Positions 25,885-34,257 of a stretch of 64,000 nucleotides of DNA are shown here, in pieces. The stretch comes from Gordonia tangerina (GTDB lineage: Bacteria; Actinomycetota; Actinomycetes; Mycobacteriales; Mycobacteriaceae). The notes beneath the pieces are model-generated. The model was not told where the DNA came from, ran no database searches, and worked only from the letters and a program-made list of their open reading frames with translations. Each line of letters begins with the position of its first letter. Position 1 is the first letter of the stretch. The stretch spans positions 1 to 64,000 of the forward strand of contig NZ_JAKGCU010000022.1 of the NCBI RefSeq assembly GCF_021556435.1, written 5' to 3'. Both the position numbers and the translations under genes were made by a program.

Positions 25885-26997
25885 GTGGACTTCGCCCTCG
25901 ACGACACGGCGGTAGCAGTTCGTGATGCCGCCGCAGAGGTATTCGCGCGGCACCAACCGGACTGGGAATCCACGTTCGGTCGGCGCGATCGGCAGAGCAA
26001 CGCGCCCGGCGGATTCGACACCGCGTTGTGGCGGTCGGTTGTGGACGCCGGACTCGCCGCGCTCGCATTACCTGCCGATGTCGGAGGCGACGACGTCTCC
26101 GTGATCGACCTACTGCCCCTGCTCCGACGCATGGGGGAGTCGGCGGCTGTGACGCCAGCCGTGGGATCACTCGTGTCGGCCCTGGCGCTTGGTGCCGCCG
26201 GGCGGTCGGTCCGCGGGACGTGGTCGCCTACGGTGGCGAACGGCGCCTGGCATGCCATCGCCATCGGCGAGCTCGGCGATGCCCTCACCGAGACGCCGCG
26301 CACCACCGTGCGCGACGGCCGGCTCACCGGCATCAAGACGGGAGTCCTGCATGCGGAGGGATCGTCGGCGCTGCTGGTGACCACCGACGATGGCGCGGTG
26401 TTGGTGGCCTCCGACGCGGACGGGGTGAGCATGACGCGCACACCGACCTCGAGCGGGTGGGGCGAGTACACCGTGCGCTTCGACGGCGTCGCGGTCGGCA
26501 CCGACGACCTCGTCGCCACCGAAGCCGGAGCCGTTCGCGATCGGTATCGCCTGCTGCTGGCAACGTATGCGCAGGGACTCGTCGCCGGTGCCGCTCGACT
26601 CACCGCCGACCACGTCACCCATCGTGAGCAGTTCGGCAAGCCGATCGCGATGTTCCAGGCCGTCGGACAACAACTCGCCGACATCTATGTGGTCGCCCGG
26701 TCACTGGATCTATCGACGACCGCGGCTGCCTGGCGAATGAGTGAAGGACTCGACGCTACACAGGATCTGGGAATCGCCGCCTACTGGGTGGCTACCGAGA
26801 TACCGGCAACCCTGCGGACCATGACCCACCTGCACGGCGGGATCGGTGTGGACGTGACCTATCCGTTGCACCGGTACTTCTCGATCGCCAAGGACCTCGC
26901 CCGGCTCGTCGGCGGGCCCGACGCCCGTCTCGACGAGATCGCCGACGATTCCGACGCCCGTCTCGACCCGAAAGGGCAGGCAACAGATGTTCATTGA
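25885..26997 (+). CDS. chsE1: ChsE1 (FadE28-like) acyl-CoA dehydrogenase subunit
   Basis: A 370-residue acyl-CoA dehydrogenase-like subunit. It is divergent in the N-terminal domain but keeps DHVTHREQFGKPIAMFQAVGQQLAD and a C-terminal THLHGGIGVDVTYPLHRYF. In M. tuberculosis FadE28 and FadE29 (ChsE1-ChsE2) form an unusual alpha2beta2 enzyme with two FADs that dehydrogenates the three-carbon steroid side chain (3-oxo-4-pregnene-20-carboxyl-CoA). GTG 25885 follows AAGGAGG at seven bases. The stop overlaps chsE2 by 11 bases, which suits equal synthesis of the two subunits. Confidence 0.9.
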   Translation: MDFALDDTAVAVRDAAAEVFARHQPDWESTFGRRDRQSNAPGGFDTALWRSVVDAGLAALALPADVGGDDVSVIDLLPLLRRMGESAAVTPAVGSLVSALALGAAGRSVRGTWSPTVANGAWHAIAIGELGDALTETPRTTVRDGRLTGIKTGVLHAEGSSALLVTTDDGAVLVASDADGVSMTRTPTSSGWGEYTVRFDGVAVGTDDLVATEAGAVRDRYRLLLATYAQGLVAGAARLTADHVTHREQFGKPIAMFQAVGQQLADIYVVARSLDLSTTAAAWRMSEGLDATQDLGIAAYWVATEIPATLRTMTHLHGGIGVDVTYPLHRYFSIAKDLARLVGGPDARLDEIADDSDARLDPKGQATDVH

Positions 26998-28150
26998 TCT
27001 CACCCCCGAGCAGAAGGCGCTGCGGGTCGAACTGCGCGAATACTTCACGAATCTCGTGAGCGCCGAGGACGCGCGGGTGATGCTCACCGAACGTCACGGC
27101 GAGACCTACCGCGCGGTGATCCGACAGATGGGCAAGGACGGGTGGCTCGGTGTCGGGTGGCCGAAAGAATACGGCGGCAAAGGTTTTGGTCAGATCGAAC
27201 AGCAGATCTTCACCAACGAGGCCGTCCGCGCCGACGTCCCGTTGCCCTCGGTGACCCTGCAGACCGTCGGACCCACGTTGCAGGAACACGGCACCGACGA
27301 GCTCAAGCGAAAGTTCTTACCCGACATCCTCGCCGGTGAGGTGCACTTCGCGATCGGGTACACCGAACCCGAAGCGGGGACCGACCTGGCCTCGCTGACC
27401 ACCAGCGCGGTGCTCGAAGGCGACCATTATGTGGTCAACGGGCAGAAGATCTTCACCACCGGCGGCCATGACGCCGACTACATCTGGCTGGCCGTCCGGA
27501 CCGACAAGGACGCACCGAAGCACAAGGGCATCTCGATCCTCATCGTCGACACCCGCGACCCGGGGTTCAGCTGGACCCCGATCATCACCGCCGACGGTGC
27601 GCACCACGTGAATGCCACCTACTACAACGACGTGCAGGTGCCGGTGTCGATGCGGGTCGGCAATGAGGGCGACGGGTGGAAGCTGATCACCACCCAGCTC
27701 AATCACGAGCGGGTGATGCTCGGGCCCGCGGGCCGGATCGACGGACTCGCCGCGCGGGTACGAGCCTGGGCTCAGCAGTCCGGCGCGGACGGCACCGTCA
27801 TCGCCAAGCACTCCGACGTCCGGCGGGCCCTGGCCGAGATCGATGCCTACGCCCGCATCAACGAACTCCTCAACTGGCAGATCGCCTCGACCGGGGAGGC
27901 GATCTCCATGGCCGACGCCGCGGCCACCAAGGTGTTCGCCACCGAGCGGCTGCAACACGTCTGCCGACTGATCAACGACATCGTCGGGCGTTACGGCGAT
28001 TTCACCGATCCCGAGACTGCAGCGTTGGTCGACTGGCTCGACGTGCAGCAGAAGCGAAACGTCGTGATCACCTTCGGCGGTGGCGTCAACGAGGTGATGC
28101 GCGACATGATCGCCACCGCCGGATTGGGATTGCCGAGGGCCAAGCGATGA
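26987..28150 (+). CDS. chsE2: ChsE2 (FadE29-like) acyl-CoA dehydrogenase subunit
   Basis: A 387-residue protein, the same length as M. tuberculosis FadE29 and very like it: MFIDLTPEQKALRVELREYF, VGWPKEYGGKGFG, HFAIGYTEPEAGTDLASL, NGQKIFTTGGHDADYIWLA, TTQLNHERVMLGPAGR and QKRNVVITFGGGVNEVMRDMI. It is the second subunit of the side-chain dehydrogenase with ChsE1. The normal next gene, chsH2, is separated from it by 343 bases filled by a repeat unit (28168-28467), whereas the other junctions of this operon overlap or are close. Confidence 0.93.
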   Translation: MFIDLTPEQKALRVELREYFTNLVSAEDARVMLTERHGETYRAVIRQMGKDGWLGVGWPKEYGGKGFGQIEQQIFTNEAVRADVPLPSVTLQTVGPTLQEHGTDELKRKFLPDILAGEVHFAIGYTEPEAGTDLASLTTSAVLEGDHYVVNGQKIFTTGGHDADYIWLAVRTDKDAPKHKGISILIVDTRDPGFSWTPIITADGAHHVNATYYNDVQVPVSMRVGNEGDGWKLITTQLNHERVMLGPAGRIDGLAARVRAWAQQSGADGTVIAKHSDVRRALAEIDAYARINELLNWQIASTGEAISMADAAATKVFATERLQHVCRLINDIVGRYGDFTDPETAALVDWLDVQQKRNVVITFGGGVNEVMRDMIATAGLGLPRAKR

Positions 28151-28167
28151 GGGCGAGGGTGTCACGA

Positions 28168-28467
28168 GGTCTCGATACGCCTCCTCGCTGCCGCTCGTCG
28201 GCTACTCGACCGGTGGGGAAGGACTCGTCCCGCCGGAGGGCTGCCCTCGGGTGGTCGGTGTCTCGTCCGGTGGGGACGGGGGCTGTCCTCGGGTGGTCGG
28301 TGTCTCGTCCGGTGGGGACGGGGGCTGTCCTCGGGTGGTCGGTGTCTCGACTGGTGCGGACGGGTGCTTCCCTCGGGTGGTCGGTGTCTCGTCCGGTGGG
28401 GACGGGGGCTGCCCTCTGGTGGTCGAGTAGCTGCGAGCCGCTAGGCGAGCGGCGTATCGAGACCACC
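28168..28467. mobile_element. MITE-like unit with inverted TCTCGATACG ends
   Basis: Left end GGTCTCGATACGCC (28168) running to GGCTACTCGACC; right end is the inverted counterpart, GGTGGTCGAGTAGC to GGCGTATCGAGACC ending near 28467. The ends are imperfect inverted copies of about 45 bases. Between them lies a 42-bp tandem array. No reading frame in it resembles a transposase or other known protein. It occupies most of the gap between chsE2 and chsH2. Confidence 0.7.
28250..28417. repeat. 42-bp tandem repeat, four copies
   Basis: Units start at 28250, 28292, 28334 and 28376 with GGTGGTCGGTGTCTCG and continue as CCGGTGGGGACGGGGGCTG. The third copy is the most diverged (CGACTGGTGCGGACGGGTGC). 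A fifth start at 28418 turns into the right inverted end (GGTGGTCGAGTAG). A degenerate unit precedes at 28208-28249. There are no unique spacers, so it is not a CRISPR array. Confidence 0.85.
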
Positions 28468-28493
28468 CCCGCCGACCTTCGATTGCGAGGGCG

Positions 28494-29507
28494 ATGATGA
28501 GCACACCCACCGACATCCTCTCCGCAGCTGAGGCCATCAAGGCCGACGGACCCAGCGCCCCCAGAGCGGGCCGAGATCCCATCAACCAGCCGATGATCCA
28601 CAACTGGGTGGAGGCGATGGGGGACCGCAATCCCGTCTACGTCGACGACGACGCCGCTCGCGCTGCCGGACACCCTGGGGTCGTCGCGCCGCCGGCGATG
28701 GCGCAGGTGTGGACGATGCGCGGACTGCACGCACAGCGGGCCGCCGACGATCCGCTGGGACGTGCCACCGAACTGTTCGATCAGGCCGGTTACACCTCGG
28801 TGGTCGCGACCAACTGCGACACCGTCTATCACCGCTACACCCGGCCCGGCGAACAGGTCACCATCTCGTCTGATCTCACCGACGTCGTGGGCCCCAAGCA
28901 GACGGCTCTTGGCGAAGGTTGGTTCTTCACCACCCGCAACGTGTGGTCGGTCGGTGACGAGGTGGTCGCCGAGATGTCTTTCCGCATCCTGAAATTCCGG
29001 CCGTCGGCGAAAACCCAACCGGCGGAACCGGCGGAACCGCAAGTACCGGATGATCTCGATCCGACCCGGATGCTCAAGCCGAGCGCATCACGCGACACCG
29101 CGTTCTTCTGGGACGGTGTCGCGTCCCATGAACTGCGCATCCAGCAGCTCGACGACGGCACGTTGCGCCACCCGCCGATTCCGGCGACGTGGAAACCGCG
29201 CCAGGCAGACGGAACCGTACCCACCACCGACTACCTCGTCGCCTCCGGCCGGGGCACGGTGTTCAGCTACGTCGTACACCACGCCCCGAAGGTGCCCGGT
29301 CGGCAGTTGCCGTTCGTGGTGGCGCTGGTGGAACTCGAGGAAGGTGTCCGGATGCTGGGTGAGCTCCGCGACGTCGACCCGGCGGTTGTCACGATCGGGA
29401 TGGCGGTGGAGGTCACGTTTCTGGACTTCCCGGCCGACACCGAGACAGGAACCGACCCATGGACCCTGTATGCCTGGACCCCTGCGACAACGAAGGGACA
29501 GCCGTGA
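28494..29507 (+). CDS. chsH2: ChsH2: MaoC-like/DUF35 fusion
   Basis: A 337-residue protein in two parts, as in M. tuberculosis ChsH2 (Rv3542c). The N-terminal MaoC-like hotdog (about 1-170) has QPMIHNWVEAMGDRNPVYVDD and GVVAPPAMAQVWTM; a linker rich in Pro, Ala and Glu follows. The C-terminal DUF35 region (about 190-330) contains ATWKPRQADGTVPTTDYLVASGRGTVFSY. ChsH1-ChsH2 hydrates the three-carbon side-chain enoyl-CoA, and the DUF35 part holds the Ltp2 aldolase. The usual DUF35 zinc cysteines are not obvious here. ATG 28494 or 28497 follows GAGGG. It overlaps chsH1 (GTGA). Confidence 0.92.
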   Translation: MMSTPTDILSAAEAIKADGPSAPRAGRDPINQPMIHNWVEAMGDRNPVYVDDDAARAAGHPGVVAPPAMAQVWTMRGLHAQRAADDPLGRATELFDQAGYTSVVATNCDTVYHRYTRPGEQVTISSDLTDVVGPKQTALGEGWFFTTRNVWSVGDEVVAEMSFRILKFRPSAKTQPAEPAEPQVPDDLDPTRMLKPSASRDTAFFWDGVASHELRIQQLDDGTLRHPPIPATWKPRQADGTVPTTDYLVASGRGTVFSYVVHHAPKVPGRQLPFVVALVELEEGVRMLGELRDVDPAVVTIGMAVEVTFLDFPADTETGTDPWTLYAWTPATTKGQP

Positions 29508-29917
29508 CCAGTCTTGCCCCGCAACCGGTCCGGATCGCGGACACGTTGCCACCGCTGACCATCGACGCATCGCCGACATTCGTGGTGGCGACGGCGCTGG
29601 CCACTCGCGACTTCCAGGACGTGCACCACGACCGGGACCTGGCACAGGCCAAAGGGTCCAAAGACATTTTCGTCAACATCCTCACCGACACCGGGCTGGT
29701 GGAGCGGTTCGTCACCGACTGGGCCGGACCATCGGCACGCATCCGCTCGATCAATCTGAAACTCGGTGTGCCGTGGTACGCCTACGACTCGGTCACCTTC
29801 ACCGGTGAGGTGTCCGACATTGCCGACGACGTCCTCACGGTGTCGGTGACCGGAACCAATTCACTGGGCAAGCACGTGATCTCGACGGTCACCCTGACGA
29901 TCGGGGGTGGTGCATGA
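29504..29917 (+). CDS. chsH1: ChsH1: MaoC-like hydratase subunit
   Basis: A 137-residue single hotdog protein. DFQDVHHDRDLAQAKGSKDIFVNILTDTG carries the catalytic Asp-His pair that ChsH2's own hotdog lacks in characterised systems, and ARIRSINLKLGVPWYAYDSVTFTG completes the fold. With ChsH2 it forms the heteromeric hydratase acting on 3-oxo-4,17-pregnadiene-20-carboxyl-CoA. GTG 29504 overlaps the chsH2 stop, and its own stop overlaps the ltp2 ATG (ATGA), so three genes are translationally coupled, as expected for a complex. Confidence 0.92.
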   Translation: MTSLAPQPVRIADTLPPLTIDASPTFVVATALATRDFQDVHHDRDLAQAKGSKDIFVNILTDTGLVERFVTDWAGPSARIRSINLKLGVPWYAYDSVTFTGEVSDIADDVLTVSVTGTNSLGKHVISTVTLTIGGGA

Positions 29918-31095
29918 TGGGCGGTTTGTCGGGCAGAGCAGCCATCGCCGGCATCGGTGCCACCGAGTTCTCCAAGAACTCCGGACGCAGCGAACTGCGG
30001 CTGGCGGCCGAAGCGGTCCAGTCCGCAATCGCCGATGCCGGACTCACACCGGCCGATGTCGACGGACTGGTGTCATTCACGATGGACACCAACGCCGAGA
30101 TCGCCGTCGCCCGTTCGGTCGGTATCAAGGAGATGACCTACTTCTCCCGCATCCACTATGGCGGCGGTGCGGCCTGCGCGACGGTTCAGCAGGCGGCGAT
30201 GGCGGTGGCCACCGGTGTTGCCGATGTCGTCGTCGCCTACCGTGCGTTCAACGAACGATCGGGCTTGAGATTCGGCCAGGTCAACAGCGCGGTGGCCAAT
30301 CAAGAGAACTCGTCGGGCACCGACAACGCGTTCTCATATCCACACGGCCTGTCCACGCCGGCGGCTTTCGTTGCGATGGTCGCCCAGCGCTATATGCACG
30401 AATACGGTGTCACCAGTGAGGATTTCGGACAGATCGCGGTGGTGGACCGCAAACACGCCGCAGTGAACCCAAACGCGTTCTTCCACGGCAAACCGATCAC
30501 CCTCGACGACCACCAACAGTCGCGCTACATCGCCGAGCCGCTGCATCTGCTCGACTGCTGTCAGGAGTCCGACGGCGGTGTCGCCATCGTGGTGGTCTCC
30601 GCGGAGCGGGCCAAGGACCTGCCGCACACCCCCGCGGTGATCGCGGCGGCCGCTGCCGGCAGCGCCGACGACCAGTTCATCATGTCCAGCTACTACCGCG
30701 ACGACCTCGCCGGCCTGCCCGAGATGGGCCTGGTCGGCCGTCAACTGTGGAAACAGTCAGGTCTCGGCCCCTCCGACATGGACCTCGCCATTCTCTACGA
30801 CCACTTCACCCCCTACACCCTCATGCAACTGGAAGAACTCGGGTTCTGCGCACGGGGCGAGGCGAAAGAGCTGGTGCGAGAGCCGGGTGCGCTCGAGGTC
30901 GGTGGGCAACTGCCGCTGAACACCCACGGCGGTCAACTCGGTGAGGCCTATATCCACGGTATGAACGGCATCGCCGAGGCCGTCCGGCAAGTACGCGGAA
31001 CCTCGGTCAACCAGGTCGACGGCGCCGCGCAGGTCGTGGTCACCGCCGGCACCGGAGTTCCGACCAGCGGCCTGGTCCTCACCCGAACCATCTAA
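29914..31095 (+). CDS. ltp2: Ltp2: steroid side-chain retro-aldolase
   Basis: A 393-residue thiolase-superfamily protein of the lipid-transfer type. GRAAIAGIGATEFSKNSGRSE opens it, FSRIHYGGGAACATVQQAAMAVATG is the central block, and YDHFTPYTLMQLEELGFC and LPLNTHGGQLGEAYIHGMNGI close it. Ltp2 cleaves 17-hydroxy-3-oxo-4-pregnene-20-carboxyl-CoA to androst-4-ene-3,17-dione and propionyl-CoA, working in complex with the DUF35 part of ChsH2. It overlaps chsH1 by four bases and is followed after 24 bases by a CoA-ligase gene. Confidence 0.93.
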   Translation: MMGGLSGRAAIAGIGATEFSKNSGRSELRLAAEAVQSAIADAGLTPADVDGLVSFTMDTNAEIAVARSVGIKEMTYFSRIHYGGGAACATVQQAAMAVATGVADVVVAYRAFNERSGLRFGQVNSAVANQENSSGTDNAFSYPHGLSTPAAFVAMVAQRYMHEYGVTSEDFGQIAVVDRKHAAVNPNAFFHGKPITLDDHQQSRYIAEPLHLLDCCQESDGGVAIVVVSAERAKDLPHTPAVIAAAAAGSADDQFIMSSYYRDDLAGLPEMGLVGRQLWKQSGLGPSDMDLAILYDHFTPYTLMQLEELGFCARGEAKELVREPGALEVGGQLPLNTHGGQLGEAYIHGMNGIAEAVRQVRGTSVNQVDGAAQVVVTAGTGVPTSGLVLTRTI

Positions 31096-31119
31096 CACCG
31101 CGCGCAGCAAGGAGACGAC

Positions 31120-32763
31120 ATGAAGTTCAATCTGGCCGACGTGTTCGAGACGGTCGCCGATGCGGTACCTGACCGGATCGCGTTGAGCTACGAGGGCCGC
31201 CAGATCAGCTATGCCGAACTCGACCAGCTGGCCAATCAGGTCGCGCACCTGTTGTCGGAGTCGGGAATCGGCGCGCACGACAACGTGTCGCTGTTCCTGA
31301 AGAACAGCGTCGAGCATGTCACCAGCCTGCTGGGCCTGCTCAAGATCCGCGCCGTTCCGGTCAATATCAACTACCGGTACACCAACTCCGAACTGCACTA
31401 CATCTTCGACAATTCCGACTCGCGGGCGATCATCGTCGAGCTGGAAGAACACCAGCGCAGTGTGGCGCAACTCCTGCCGGAGCTGCGCAATGTGCGGGTG
31501 GTCTTCGTCATCGGCGAGCTGGCTCCCGAGTTGTCCGACGCGGCGGTGGACCTGCCCGGCGACCGGTCGGTGGAGATCGTGTCTTTCTCCGACGCGGCGA
31601 CGACGCCCACGCAGCGTGACTTCGAACCGCGCACCGGCGAAGAGCTGTACCTGCTCTACACCGGAGGCACCACCGGGTACCCCAAGGGGGTCATGTGGCA
31701 GCACGATGACTTCTTCCGCAAACCTCTGTCCGGGGGTAACCCCTACGGTGAGGCACGCAAGGACCTCGCGGAGATCGCCACCGCGGTCAAGGATTTCCCC
31801 TCGATGGCGTTCCTGCTCGCTGCACCGCTGATGCACGGCGCGGCGTCGTACTCGTTGTTCACCTTCTTCACCCTCGGTGGTCGGCTGGTCATCCAACGTG
31901 ACTTCAAACCCTCGGCCATCGTGTCCGAAGTCGAGCGGGAGAAGGTGCAGATCATCCTGATCGTCGGCGACGCGATGGGCATGCCGCTCGTGGAGGAGTT
32001 CGAGCGACGCCAGGGCGAGGTCGACCTGTCGTCGTTGTTCTCGGTCACCTCCGGTGGGGCGATCTGGTCCCAACACGTGCGGGACCGGTTCCTCGCGGTG
32101 AAGCCGGATCTGGTGCTGCGCGACAACTTCGGTGCCTCGGAATCGGGAAACGACGGCGAGATCATGATGGATGAGAACGGCAACCTGCGGGTACCGCCGA
32201 CCGACAAGATGATGGTGGTCGACGAGCGGCTCAACAAGATCGAGCCCGGCTCGGGCGACGTCGGCTACATCGCACGGATCGGGAACGTGCCGCTGGGTTA
32301 CTACAAGGACGAGGCCAAAACGGCAAAGACCTTCCCGACCCTGCCGGACGGAACACGGATCTCGATCCTCGGCGACATGGGCACCGTCGAGGCCGACGGA
32401 ACCATCGTCTTCCTCGGCCGAGGTTCACAGTGCATCAACACCGGTGGCGAAAAGGTGTACGCCGAAGAGGTCGAGGCGGTTCTGCACGCCCACCCCGCCG
32501 TGGCCGACGCGCTCGTCGTGCCGGTGCCCGACGCCAAGTACGGCCAACGGGTGGCAGCGGTGGTGGCAGTGGCTGAGGATGCGGTGGAACCGTCCATCGA
32601 TGACATCGGCGCCCACTGCCGGGAATCGCTCGCCGGGTACAAGGTTCCGCGCACCGTGGTGTTCGTCGAGGAGGTGAAGCGCACCCCGGCCGGCAAGGCC
32701 GACTACAAGTGGGCCAAGAATGCCGCCGCCGAAGCCACCGAGCCCGCGGCCGCCGCGAACTGA
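31120..32763 (+). CDS. Steroid acyl-CoA synthetase, FadD17/FadD19 type
   Basis: A 547-residue ANL-family ligase that follows M. tuberculosis FadD19 closely in length and motifs: AVPDRIALSYEGRQISYAELD, LLYTGGTTGYPKGVMWQHDD, a RDNFGASESG centre, GYYKDEAKTAKTFPTL, GRGSQCINTGGEKVYAEEVEA and the C-terminal KRTPAGKADYKWAK with the catalytic lysine. FadD19 activates the C26 carboxyl of the cholesterol side chain; FadD17 acts on shorter ones. Which of these this gene serves cannot be decided from sequence. AAGGAG precedes ATG 31120. It ends the side-chain operon; a cluster of three repeats follows. Confidence 0.88.
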   Translation: MKFNLADVFETVADAVPDRIALSYEGRQISYAELDQLANQVAHLLSESGIGAHDNVSLFLKNSVEHVTSLLGLLKIRAVPVNINYRYTNSELHYIFDNSDSRAIIVELEEHQRSVAQLLPELRNVRVVFVIGELAPELSDAAVDLPGDRSVEIVSFSDAATTPTQRDFEPRTGEELYLLYTGGTTGYPKGVMWQHDDFFRKPLSGGNPYGEARKDLAEIATAVKDFPSMAFLLAAPLMHGAASYSLFTFFTLGGRLVIQRDFKPSAIVSEVEREKVQIILIVGDAMGMPLVEEFERRQGEVDLSSLFSVTSGGAIWSQHVRDRFLAVKPDLVLRDNFGASESGNDGEIMMDENGNLRVPPTDKMMVVDERLNKIEPGSGDVGYIARIGNVPLGYYKDEAKTAKTFPTLPDGTRISILGDMGTVEADGTIVFLGRGSQCINTGGEKVYAEEVEAVLHAHPAVADALVVPVPDAKYGQRVAAVVAVAEDAVEPSIDDIGAHCRESLAGYKVPRTVVFVEEVKRTPAGKADYKWAKNAAAEATEPAAAAN

Positions 32764-32782
32764 CGTAGCTCGCGCCATTTTG

Positions 32783-32978
32783 CTGGTCGAGTAGCTGCGA
32801 ACGGAGTGAGTGGCGTATCGAGACCCTGGTGCGTGTGTGATCTCGATACGCTCGCTCGCCTGGGGGCTCGCGGGCTACTCGATCAGCGGTTGGTGGGGTT
32901 AGCGGTGGCCCGGTGGCCGCGTGCCCTTTCGCTGGTCGAGTAGCTGCGAACGGAGTGAGTGGCGTATCGAGACCCTGG
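32783..32978. repeat. Three TCTCGATACG-type repeats in alternating orientation
   Basis: Inverted copy at 32783-32828 (CTGGTCGAGTAGCTGCGAAC... to GTATCGAGACCCTGG), direct copy at 32838-32895 (TGATCTCGATACGCTCG... to CTACTCGATCAGCGGTTGG), and a second inverted copy at 32932-32978 that is identical to the first over about 45 bases. They fill the gap between the convergent fadD and ArsB-like genes. Confidence 0.8.
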
Positions 32979-32983
32979 CGAGA

Positions 32984-34255
32984 TCACAACCCGCCGAGGC
33001 GCACAGATATCCACAACGCCACCACCGCGACCAGCAGCGTCGGCGGCACGGTCAGCGCGCCGAGCCGCAGGTAGTCCCGGGATCTCGGGGCCGCCGTCGA
33101 GTCGCGGCGCATGATGTCCCGCCACAGCAGGTTCGCGAGCGATCCGAAGTAGGCGAGGTTGGGACCGATGTTCACGCCGAGCACCACCGCGAGCACCAGC
33201 GCCGGCTGATGGGCGGTGAGTGGGACGAGCAGGAGGGTGGCGGGCAGGTTGTTGACCACATTGGCCGAAATCGCGGCGAGCACGGCCACCGCGACCATGG
33301 CGAGGAAGCCGGAGCCTGTAGGGATCAGATGACTCACCGCGTCCCCGATCGCGCCCTCGCGGACCGGCAGGATGATCACTCCGAGAGCTGCCACGAATGC
33401 CAGGAAACCGACGTTGAGCGCGCGGGCTGTATGCCGCGCGGTCACTGTTGGGTCGCGAAACGCCATCGGGGCCAACATGACCGCTGCGCCCACCGCCGCC
33501 GTCGCGGCCAGCGGCACGCCCAACGGTTCGGACACCACGAAAGCAACGAACAGAAGTGCCAGACACGTCAACACCCAGCGCGGTGTGTGCGGTGGCGTTG
33601 CGGGATCCCTGTTACGACGTGGTGATCTGACCGTCAGGTCGTCGGCGAAGAACCACCGGAAGATCAGATACTCCACCACGATCGCCGCTATCCACGGCGC
33701 CGCCATCACACCCGCAAACCCCAGGAAACTCAAGCCGGTTGCACTGAACGCCAATAGATTCGTCAGGTTCGAGACCGGAAACAGGGTGGAGGCGGTGTTG
33801 GCAAGATGATTTCCGGCGTATGAGACCGGCGTGATACGCGCACCGAGTCGGCGGGCAGTGATCACGGCGACCGGCGTCAGCAGCACGATCGTGGTATCGA
33901 TCGACAACACCGCGGTGGTGACGGCGGCGACCACGAAGACGATGCGCAGCAGTCGATTCGGTGACCCGTGGCTCCAGCCTTCCACCACCCATCCGACCCA
34001 GGTGAACACGCCCGTCCGGGCGCAGACGTCGGCCACCACGAGCATGGCAGCGAGAAAGGCGATCGTCGGTGCGATGAAACGGATCTCATCGGCTGCAACG
34101 GGCACGTCGGTCAAACCCAGCGCCACCACCGCCACAGCCGAGGCCACAGCGATGACAGTCGCGACACCGCGCCGCACGGTGACCGTTGTGACGACAACGA
34201 GCGCCAGAACGGCGACGGCGAGGACGGTGCCGACGACGCCGTCAGACGACAGCAC
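32984..34255 (-). CDS. ArsB/NhaD-like ion transporter
   Basis: A 423-residue membrane protein with about 11-12 hydrophobic helices, of the arsenite-permease/SLC13-like superfamily. Conserved blocks include FIAPTIAFLAAMLVVADVCARTGVF, TTIVLLTPVAVITARR, ISANVVNNLPATLLLVP and NIGPNLAYFGSLANLLWRD. ArsB pumps arsenite out of the cell with proton exchange; other family members move anions or sodium, and no ars genes are nearby, so the substrate is open. GTG 34255 lies two bases after the stop of the MFS gene, so the two are co-transcribed. Confidence 0.85.
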   Translation of the reverse strand: MLSSDGVVGTVLAVAVLALVVVTTVTVRRGVATVIAVASAVAVVALGLTDVPVAADEIRFIAPTIAFLAAMLVVADVCARTGVFTWVGWVVEGWSHGSPNRLLRIVFVVAAVTTAVLSIDTTIVLLTPVAVITARRLGARITPVSYAGNHLANTASTLFPVSNLTNLLAFSATGLSFLGFAGVMAAPWIAAIVVEYLIFRWFFADDLTVRSPRRNRDPATPPHTPRWVLTCLALLFVAFVVSEPLGVPLAATAAVGAAVMLAPMAFRDPTVTARHTARALNVGFLAFVAALGVIILPVREGAIGDAVSHLIPTGSGFLAMVAVAVLAAISANVVNNLPATLLLVPLTAHQPALVLAVVLGVNIGPNLAYFGSLANLLWRDIMRRDSTAAPRSRDYLRLGALTVPPTLLVAVVALWISVRLGGL

Positions 34256-34257
34256 CC

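Noticed and set aside
28250..28417. Tandem repeats that could be taken for a CRISPR array
   Set aside because: Units are contiguous with no unique spacers, and no cas genes are present. The same applies to 38545-38760.
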